A DNA stretch of 9,897 nt from an uncultured Verrucomicrobiae bacterium (GTDB lineage: Bacteria > Verrucomicrobiota > Verrucomicrobiia > Verrucomicrobiales > Akkermansiaceae), in the NCBI GenBank assembly GCA_937957985.1, contig CALGOH010000104.1, positions 1-9,897 on the forward strand, in the 5' to 3' direction. Every line of letters starts with the position of its first letter. Within the stretch, counting starts at the first letter, position 1. Positions 1 through 5,324 of the stretch are shown here, one piece after another. The translations under genes and the position numbers were made by a program. Below the pieces are notes generated by a model. It ran no database searches. It saw only the letters and a list, made by a program, of their open reading frames with translations, and was not told the origin of the DNA.

Positions 1-1
1 C

Positions 2-1390
2 GCCTACGACGGCATCGGCAACCGCACCGCCTCCATCGAGGGCGACACCGACACCGCCGAGCCCGGAGCCGTCGCCTACACGCCGGACGAGCTCAACCAG
101 TATGACGCCGTCGGAACCTTCAATCCGAGCCACGATGTGGACGGCAACGCCGAAGACTGGCAGATCTGGAGCGCGGGTTTGCAACCCGCATCTTCGATTA
201 CTCTCCAGGCCGCCATTTTCATCTGGGACGGTGAGAACCGCCTCATTGAGATCCAGGACGGCAGCAGCAACACCATCGCCGAGTACACCTACGACAGCCA
301 GAGCCGCCGCATCCGCCGCGACATTGATGGCGGAGCGGACATCGCCTACCTCTACGACGGCTGGAACCCCATCGCCGAGTATGACATCAGCACCACACCC
401 GCGTTGTCGGTCGTCAACCTCTGGGGGATGGATATCAGCGGCTCGATGCAGGGAGCCGGGGGTGTCGGGGGACTGCTGAGCGTGATCACCTCATCGGCCA
501 CCTGGTATGCCACCTTCGACGGCAACGGCAACGTCAGCGAATACCTCGACGGCAGCGGAGCCATCACCGCGCACTACGAGTATGACGCCTTCGGCAACAT
601 CGTGAACTACACCGAATCCGCCGCTGGAGTGGCCTCAACGTTCCGCCACCGCTTCAGCACGAAACAGCAGGACGAAGAATCAGGACTTCTCTACTACGGT
701 TACCGCTATTACGACCTTGTGACGGGCAGGTGGCCATCCAGGGATCCCATCGGGGAAAGGGGTGGGGGGAATCTGTATGGGTTCGTGGGTAATGATGGAA
801 TCAACAGAATGGATCACTTGGGCCTGCTCTCAGCTGACTTCGGGTTGGGAGTTTCGGCATCACTCGCTGTTACAGTCGGCGGCGTGACGGTTGGCATCGA
901 AGGGTCGATTGCCATCACCGACAAATACAGCGATTCGTGCACGAGGGAAATGTGTGTGCAATGCACATTAACAACGAAGCCAGGGGTGGGAGCTGGTGAG
1001 GCTACCCTAAGTTTGGGCGTGGTAGGATCTGGTGGTTCGGAGGACTATGTTGGCGAGGGAACGACGATTAGCTCAGGACCTGGCATCAATATATCGAAAG
1101 TAAAAGGCGGAAGCGCAGGTGTCTCAGTCTCTGAGGAGGGCTTGTCTGATGGGGTTTCTGTCGGGGTGGGTGACCCACTTGGGATCAGTGTCGGGCTCGC
1201 CGCAAATGTCTATTTAGCAACCCATTTCTCAGGAAAAGTCTGTGAGCCAGTGAAGTGGTTCGACCCAATGGGTGACCTCGCCAGACTCAAAGCGCTTTCC
1301 CGAGTGGGTGAAGCTTGTGACAAGGCTTATCAGGCGGCGAAAGCCAACAACTTCGGCATCCCCAAGGGGTTTCTCGGACTGGACCGTTAA
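2..1390 (+). CDS. RHS/YD-repeat protein, C-terminal part (5' end outside window)
   Basis: This is the last 462 codons of an RHS-repeat protein; the reading frame is open to the left edge, so the start lies outside the window. YD-type repeats are visible from the first codons (YDGIGNR, then YTYDSQSRR, YLYDGWNPIAEYD, FDGNGNVSEYLD, YEYDAFGNIVNY). They are followed by the conserved RHS core end: RHRFSTKQQDEESGLLYYG, YRYYD, then DPIGERGGGNLYGFVGN and MDHLGL, ending near base 826. RHS proteins form a beta-cocoon shell around a variable C-terminal tip, often a toxin released inside or outside the cell. The tip here (about bases 827-1390, 187 residues) is Gly/Ser/Val-rich with many short alternating, strand-like stretches. 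It has a C-x4-C-x2-C cluster (codons at 938, 953 and 962), two later cysteines and a basic alpha-helical tail. I do not recognise its fold or activity. The tip is visibly less GC-rich than the core, as is usual for exchanged RHS tips. RHS identity is firm; a toxic role is inference. Confidence 0.93.
   Translation, partial: AYDGIGNRTASIEGDTDTAEPGAVAYTPDELNQYDAVGTFNPSHDVDGNAEDWQIWSAGLQPASSITLQAAIFIWDGENRLIEIQDGSSNTIAEYTYDSQSRRIRRDIDGGADIAYLYDGWNPIAEYDISTTPALSVVNLWGMDISGSMQGAGGVGGLLSVITSSATWYATFDGNGNVSEYLDGSGAITAHYEYDAFGNIVNYTESAAGVASTFRHRFSTKQQDEESGLLYYGYRYYDLVTGRWPSRDPIGERGGGNLYGFVGNDGINRMDHLGLLSADFGLGVSASLAVTVGGVTVGIEGSIAITDKYSDSCTREMCVQCTLTTKPGVGAGEATLSLGVVGSGGSEDYVGEGTTISSGPGINISKVKGGSAGVSVSEEGLSDGVSVGVGDPLGISVGLAANVYLATHFSGKVCEPVKWFDPMGDLARLKALSRVGEACDKAYQAAKANNFGIPKGFLGLDR
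173..189. repeat. Palindromic hairpin element inside the RHS gene
   Basis: GCGGGTT and AACCCGC face each other across a 3-base TGC loop, giving a 7-bp perfect stem inside the RHS reading frame. It sits in a stretch (about 155-215) encoding residues unlike an RHS repeat (WSAGLQPASSITLQAA). These separate the DVDGN half from the FIWDGENRLIEI half of what is normally one near-continuous repeat. This looks like an in-frame insertion of a short REP-like or MITE-like repeat. Element identity is inference; the palindrome itself is seen directly. Confidence 0.5.
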
Positions 1391-1429
1391 GCCAGCGATT
1401 TCCTAAGGTTGACCATTGGGACCGAGATA

Positions 1430-1723
1430 ATGTCGTCAGATGCTAAAAGGATTTGGAAGGCTGTTGGTTTGTTTGTCTTTCAGACGAGTTGCGCTATTGT
1501 GGTTCGACTGGCTCAACTCCGGTTAATTTCGGAGGTCGCTGGCTACGTTGGACTCGGCTTGATCGCTGTGCCATTTGCATGGGTCGCCTGTGGTGTTGCT
1601 TTTGATGAAAGTGGCGAATTTGCGTCCATTATTCAAAGAATTCTCATTCCGGCAGGCATCACGGTGGCAGCTTTCGTGTCTGGACTGATTTGTGGAGAAG
1701 TCATCGGAAGGGTTTTCCTGTGA
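1430..1723 (+). CDS. Small multi-pass membrane protein; candidate RHS-tip immunity protein
   Basis: This gene encodes a 97-residue protein of unrecognised family. It begins 39 bases after the RHS stop codon on the same strand. I chose the ATG at 1430 (protein starts MSSDAKRIW); an in-frame TTG at 1409 would add seven residues and is less likely. Hydropathy read by eye suggests three membrane segments: around VGLFVFQTSCAIVV, then VAGYVGLGLIAVPFAWVACG, and a C-terminal IPAGITVAAFVSGLICG. A short amphipathic or charged loop (DESGEFASIIQR) separates the last two. Base composition is lower in GC than the RHS core and matches the RHS tip just upstream, which suggests the two travelled together. Small genes directly behind RHS tips are commonly cognate immunity genes, and membrane immunity proteins are known for toxins acting on the envelope. 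That role is inference from position alone; it could also be an unrelated orphan. Confidence 0.65.
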   Translation: MSSDAKRIWKAVGLFVFQTSCAIVVRLAQLRLISEVAGYVGLGLIAVPFAWVACGVAFDESGEFASIIQRILIPAGITVAAFVSGLICGEVIGRVFL

Positions 1724-1729
1724 GAATCT

Positions 1730-1883
1730 TGGCTAGGGTCCCAACACATTTGCTACGGTGTTCATGGTGGTTTCGCGCGGGATGGCCCTCTACTTTCCCC
1801 CGGCTTCCGGGGTCGTCAGCCGGCAACCGCTCCGGGGCCGGTGACGCCGGAATGGAATGGCTAGGGTCCCTGGCTAGGGTCCC
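1730..1883. repeat. Three copies of a 13-bp direct repeat (TGGCTAGGGTCCC)
   Basis: The exact 13-mer TGGCTAGGGTCCC occurs at 1730-1742, 1858-1870 and 1871-1883. The last two abut head to tail. They bracket a 115-bp GC-rich, non-coding stretch between the small membrane-protein gene and the left end of the IS630 element. No copy is seen to the right of the IS. They could be footprints of recombination at the RHS locus, protein-binding sites or part of a dispersed repeat; the sequence alone does not decide. Confidence 0.75.
1798..1812 (+). terminator. Possible transcription-terminator hairpin (weak)
   Basis: CCCCGG and CCGGGG pair across a CTT loop, about 75 bases after the stop of the small membrane-protein gene. 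No T-run follows (the next bases are TCGTC), so an intrinsic terminator is only a possibility. The stem could equally be part of the repeat-rich spacer around it. Confidence 0.22.
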
Positions 1884-1899
1884 GAATGGCACGGGATTA

Positions 1900-1925
1900 C
1901 TGAGATTTCCAAAACAGGCTCATAC
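1900..1925. repeat. Left terminal inverted repeat of the IS630 element
   Basis: This end begins CTGAGATTTCC and ends GGCTCATAC. It pairs with 2977-3002 in reverse complement with three mismatches (positions 7, 16 and 19 of the repeat). The adjoining outer TA is the presumed target duplication. The transposase stop codon (1920-1922) lies within it. Confidence 0.92.
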
Positions 1926-2960
1926 TCCTTCGAGGTCCAATGTTGACTGAACCCAGAATGCCCGGAGGCATCTCGGCATCCGTTTGACCCGGCGCAGGGC
2001 CTTCTTGGCTTTCTGGCTGAGTTCCCAGAGGTCCTTCGGTGCGAAGTTGGCCAAGTCGTTGCCCTTGGCGTATCCCCAGAGATACTCGATCGGATTGAGT
2101 TCGGGGGCGTATCCGGGAAGCCGTTCCACCCAGACCCGTCCCTTGGTGCTCGCCAGATACTCGGCGACGATCTTCGAACGATGCGCTGGCAGGTTGTCCC
2201 ACACGATCAGCAGGCGCCCCTCGATGTGACGCTGCAGGTGTTCGAGGAACTCGATGACCTGTGCGCTCTTGATCGATTCCTCGTGGAGCTGGAAGTAGAG
2301 CGTCTTTATGGTGATGCCTCCAATCACCGAGAGCTTCTTCCAGTTGAAGTTCAGCTCGAGCACCGGCGTCTCGCCTTCGGCTGCCCAGGTCTTCTTCGCC
2401 GCCGGCTTCTGCGAGAGCCCGCTTTCGTCGACGAACACGATCGTGCGCTTTTCCTTGCGGGCTTTGGCCTTGATGCGCGGCCACTCCACTTTCTTCCAGT
2501 GCTCGATCTTCTCCTCGTTGCGCTCCCGCGCCTTGCGTGTCGGCTTCTGCGTGCTCCATCCCATTCGTTGAAGCAGGCGCCAGGTCTCCGAGATGCTCAA
2601 CGGCCGTTCGAACATCTCCACGACCACGCGCCGGACACGCGGCAGCGTCCACAACTCGTTGTCGTATCCATGGGCGATGGCACCGCGCTTGAGTTCCTCG
2701 GTCACCTGCGCGACCTCCTCGTCGCTGAACTTCGCTTCCGGCCCGGGCTTGCCGCTGGATCTCAACGCCTCCAGCCCGCCCTCCTTCCAAGCCAGATACC
2801 AATCGTGCACCGAGCGCCAACTCACTCCGGTCTCCCGCGAAACTTCCGCACGGGTTCTGCCATCCGCAAACATCTCGCCGGCTTTCAGCCGCCGCTTCTC
2901 CTGACGTTCCCTTCTTCCGGACACTGTCTTCAATGATCTCCTCGCCATGCATGCGCACAA
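1920..2960 (-). CDS. IS630-family DDE transposase
   Basis: This 346-residue transposase cuts and joins the ends of the surrounding element at TA targets. The N-terminal third (about residues 25-70) is a helix-turn-helix DNA-binding region (DGRTRAEVSRETGVSWRSVH, then WYLAWKEGGLEAL). It is followed by a winged-helix-like segment with WRLLQRMGWS. The catalytic DDE triad is intact: D178 in VFVDESGL, D255 in IVWDNLPAHRS and E292 in LPGYAPELNPIEYLW. There are 36 residues between the last two, the spacing typical of IS630. The chosen start is a TTG at 2960 with GGGGA five bases upstream. An ATG at 2948 (MARRSLKTV) is a shorter alternative with poor ribosome-site spacing. Length and motifs match full-length family members, with no frameshift or internal stop, so the gene is probably functional. 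Confidence 0.93.
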   Translation of the reverse strand: MCACMARRSLKTVSGRRERQEKRRLKAGEMFADGRTRAEVSRETGVSWRSVHDWYLAWKEGGLEALRSSGKPGPEAKFSDEEVAQVTEELKRGAIAHGYDNELWTLPRVRRVVVEMFERPLSISETWRLLQRMGWSTQKPTRKARERNEEKIEHWKKVEWPRIKAKARKEKRTIVFVDESGLSQKPAAKKTWAAEGETPVLELNFNWKKLSVIGGITIKTLYFQLHEESIKSAQVIEFLEHLQRHIEGRLLIVWDNLPAHRSKIVAEYLASTKGRVWVERLPGYAPELNPIEYLWGYAKGNDLANFAPKDLWELSQKAKKALRRVKRMPRCLRAFWVQSTLDLEGV

Positions 2961-2976
2961 GCATATCCCCGGCCAT

Positions 2977-3002
2977 GTATGAGGCTATTTTGGAATTCTC
3001 AG
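2977..3002. repeat. Right terminal inverted repeat of the IS630 element
   Basis: In reverse complement this end begins CTGAGAATTCC and ends GCCTCATAC, matching the left end with three differences. The TA at 3003-3004 lies just outside. It lies 16 bases upstream of the transposase start, so it may carry part of the transposase promoter. Confidence 0.92.
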
Positions 3003-3264
3003 TAAGTCACTCATTGCGGGCAACATGCAACACGATCAAATCGCTTTAACCGGACACTCGTGGTCGGTGGGGTCAGTAGTACCAGAGCTTCGCAAGGGTT
3101 TTTTGAAGGTCGTTTCGAGGGCGTCCGGGAGCGTGCCGATCCGGGCGGGCCGGTTCGACATGGCGGTTTCAGGGCACGCGTGTAGTGCTCCAAGCCTGCC
3201 GGCGATTCCACGCTTCACCGAAATTTCACATCGCCCCGACGGCCATCGCGGGTATGCTCCGGGT

Positions 3265-4635
3265 GTGAGTGACGAAACGAAAGCGCACGATCCCGCCGCC
3301 GCCTGGCGCGCCACCGCGGGCCGCGTCGCCCGCCAGGTGAACCTCGGCTGGTGGATCCAGACGCTTGCCGCACCCCTGATCGTGCTCGGCATCGCCGGGG
3401 CCAGCGCCCTGCTCCTCGTGCGCCGCCACCTGCCGGACCTGCCGCAGTGGCAGCTTTCCCTGTGGACCGTCGGCGGCGTCGCCCTGCTCGGCGGCATCGC
3501 CTTTCTCATCGCCCGCCGCCGCTTCGAGCAACCGGAGGCTTCGATGGTCCGAATCGAGGACACCATGGGCATGCGCAACGCGCTTTCCGCCGCCCGCGCC
3601 GGCGTCGCCCCGTGGCCGCCGGTCCCCGGCCGGATCGCCCCCGGCCTGAGCTGGAACTGGCAACGCGTCGTCATCCCGCCGGTCGCCACGCTCGCCTTCC
3701 TCCTCGCCGGCCTGTTCATCCCCGTCTCCGCCGTGTCGCAGGATCCGGATGCCGGCCCGGAGGAGCCCCTTGCATGGGAGCAGATCGAGGCGGACCTCGA
3801 ACGCCTCGAGCAGGACGACGTCATCGACGAGAACTACCTCGAAGAGACCCGCAAGAAGCTCGAGGAGCTGCGTTCCAACGACGAGGAGGAATGGTTCAGC
3901 CACTCGTCGCTGGAAGCCACCGATTCGCTCAAGCAGCAGCACGGCTCGGAACTCGAGCGGCTCGAGCGCGAACTCGGCCGCGCCGACCGCGCGCTCGGCA
4001 GCCTGCAGAAGAACGGCGGCAACATGACACCGGCCCACAAGGACCAGCTCATGAACCAGTTCGACCAGGCGCTGCAGGGCCTCCAGAACGGCGCGCTCAA
4101 GCCGAATCCCGAACTGCTTGACCAGCTCCGCGAACTCGACCCCGACAACCTCGGGCAGCTCAATCAGGAACAGCTCGACCAGCTCCGCGAGAACCTTCGC
4201 AAGGCCGGCGAGGCCTGCAAGGACTGCCAGGGCGGCGGAGGAGGCCAGGGCGAGGAATGGCTCGACGAACTGCTCGACGGGCAGGACGGCAACGGCCAGG
4301 GCGAGGGAGAAGGCCAGGGAGGCGACCAGCCGGGCGACGGCCCCGGCGGCAAGGGCGGCGTCAACCGCGGCCCCGGCCACGCCCCGGGCGTCCTCGGGGC
4401 CGAAGGCGAGAAGCTCGAAACCGGCGACCTTGAGGCGATGGAAGCCAAGGATCTCTCCCGCTCGATGCCCGGCGACCTGCTCCAGCTCCAGGATGGCGAA
4501 CACGAGGTCGAGGAGAACGCCACCCGCGACGGCAGCGGCGGCTCGGTGGATGCCACCGGGGCCGGCGGCGACCGCGTCTGGCGCGAATCCCTCGATCCCG
4601 ACGAACAGCGCGCCCTGAAGCGGTTCTTCGAGTAG
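3265..4635 (+). CDS. DUF4175-like membrane protein with coiled-coil and Gly/Gln-rich C-terminal region
   Basis: This 456-residue protein probably starts at the GTG at 3265 (MSDETKAHDP). The upstream in-frame stretch back to 3025 has no protein-like character, so the longer reading was rejected. Three membrane segments are visible: about residues 30-52, 64-83 and 134-156. Between the second and third is a conserved-looking motif (RIEDTMGMRNALSAA) like those of DUF4175-type proteins. After the third segment comes a large acidic, non-membrane domain. It holds a coiled-coil stretch (about 172-250, rich in ERLE/ELER heptads and containing WFSHSSLEATDSLK), leucine/glutamine repeats (QLRELDPDNLGQLNQEQLDQ), a CKDC pair, a long Gly/Gln/Asp-rich linker, and a C-terminus ending LDPDEQRALKRFFE. 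Proteins of this shape often sit beside MoxR ATPase, DUF58 and von Willebrand A genes in planctomycetes and verrucomicrobia. Here none of those is adjacent. The gene ends 17 bases from the convergent operon. Family assignment is moderate; molecular function is unknown. Confidence 0.8.
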   Translation: MSDETKAHDPAAAWRATAGRVARQVNLGWWIQTLAAPLIVLGIAGASALLLVRRHLPDLPQWQLSLWTVGGVALLGGIAFLIARRRFEQPEASMVRIEDTMGMRNALSAARAGVAPWPPVPGRIAPGLSWNWQRVVIPPVATLAFLLAGLFIPVSAVSQDPDAGPEEPLAWEQIEADLERLEQDDVIDENYLEETRKKLEELRSNDEEEWFSHSSLEATDSLKQQHGSELERLERELGRADRALGSLQKNGGNMTPAHKDQLMNQFDQALQGLQNGALKPNPELLDQLRELDPDNLGQLNQEQLDQLRENLRKAGEACKDCQGGGGGQGEEWLDELLDGQDGNGQGEGEGQGGDQPGDGPGGKGGVNRGPGHAPGVLGAEGEKLETGDLEAMEAKDLSRSMPGDLLQLQDGEHEVEENATRDGSGGSVDATGAGGDRVWRESLDPDEQRALKRFFE

Positions 4636-4652
4636 TCCGCCTGACTTCCCAG

Positions 4653-5324
4653 TCAATCCGCCGTGACGTGGTGGAAGTCGCGGAAGTTGAGGGACTGGAG
4701 CTGGCCGTCGGGATCGTCGTAGAGGACGACGACGTAGTTGCCGACGTCGAGCACGGGGATGGAGGGAAGGTCGCGCTCCTTCACCCGCAGCGGGACGTAG
4801 CCTTCGGGGTAGTTCATCGGGGCGACGGTGGTGTCGAAGCGCTTCACGGCGTACTTCTTCCAGGTGCCGTCGGGATCGCGCATCTCGACCGGGATCTCGG
4901 CATCGCGGGCGACCGAGACGAAGGTGGCGTTGCGGCGTTCCGATTCGGACTTCTGCTTGAGGCGCAGGATGCGGATCTGCCAGTGCTCCGGTTCGTCGTC
5001 GGTGGCCGGGATGAGTTCGGCGAAGGGAATGATGGTCGTGGTCCTGCCTTCCTCCACGGTGACGTTGGTCGTGCCGTCCTTGGTGCCCTCGCGGCGGATG
5101 ACCACCTTGCAGCGCCCGACCGGCACGCCCATGCCGCCGGTGGCGTCGCCCAGCTTGTAGCCGGAGGGATACAGGTTCGAGCCGTCCAGCAGCAGCGTGA
5201 CCGTCCCCTCGCCCGCCGCGACCGCGTTGACGAGCCGGATGAATCCGTATTTCTCCCCCTCCTCCTGCGCGCGCAGGGGGAGCAGGCAGGAGAGGACGAG
5301 CAACAGGCTAGAAATCGTTCTCAT
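4653..5324 (-). CDS. Secreted protein of unknown function, last gene of the cassette operon
   Basis: This gene encodes a 223-residue protein starting at an ATG (5324) that overlaps the end of the upstream cassette A gene by 17 bases. This suggests translational coupling. A clear signal peptide (MRTISSLLLVLSCLLPLRAQ) with a likely cleavage after LRA predicts export. The mature part begins with YGFIRLVNAVAAGEGTVTLL, LLDGSNLYPSGYKLG and GMGVPVGRCKVVIRREG, and continues as strand-rich sequence to the end. This is reminiscent of the beta-sandwich DUF4397 family, but the match is by eye and weak. There is a single cysteine in the mature part and no transmembrane segment beyond the signal. The position as the last gene of a D-B-C-A cassette suggests a periplasmic or surface accessory or a substrate of the pseudopilus-like assembly; that is inference. 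The proposed start was preferred over upstream ATGs because only it gives a signal peptide. Confidence 0.82.
   Translation of the reverse strand: MRTISSLLLVLSCLLPLRAQEEGEKYGFIRLVNAVAAGEGTVTLLLDGSNLYPSGYKLGDATGGMGVPVGRCKVVIRREGTKDGTTNVTVEEGRTTTIIPFAELIPATDDEPEHWQIRILRLKQKSESERRNATFVSVARDAEIPVEMRDPDGTWKKYAVKRFDTTVAPMNYPEGYVPLRVKERDLPSIPVLDVGNYVVVLYDDPDGQLQSLNFRDFHHVTAD

Larger units (their letters stand above)
1900..3002 (-). mobile_element. Complete IS630-family insertion sequence
   Basis: This is an 1103-bp element with imperfect terminal inverted repeats (23 of 26 bases identical) at 1900-1925 and 2977-3002. It is bounded on both sides by TA (1898-1899 and 3003-3004). IS630-family elements insert at TA and duplicate it, so the boundaries match family behaviour. 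One intact DDE transposase gene on the minus strand fills the element, and its stop codon lies inside the left inverted repeat. Size (about 1.1 kb), single gene, TIRs and TA flanks are all as expected for an intact copy. It landed between the RHS locus and a membrane-protein gene without visibly breaking a coding sequence. Confidence 0.93.

Noticed and set aside
1897..2976. Second minus-strand frame of 359 codons over the transposase
   Set aside because: It is a frame-shifted shadow of the transposase with no DDE motifs; the frame ending at 1920 carries all catalytic residues.
3025..3264. Upstream extension of the DUF4175-like gene to an ATG at 3025
   Set aside because: The 80 added residues have no protein-like pattern or membrane segment, and composition changes sharply at about 3265. 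The stretch is treated as non-coding.
4642..4655. Small inverted repeat TGACT/AGTCA between the convergent genes, considered as a bidirectional terminator
   Set aside because: The stem is only five pairs, with no T-run on either side, and it overlaps a stop codon; this is too weak to call.
3226..4656. Long open frame on the minus strand opposite the DUF4175-like gene
   Set aside because: It is an antisense shadow: its Ala/Leu/Val-rich, low-complexity product mirrors the plus-strand gene, which has membrane segments, coiled coil and sensible codon use.
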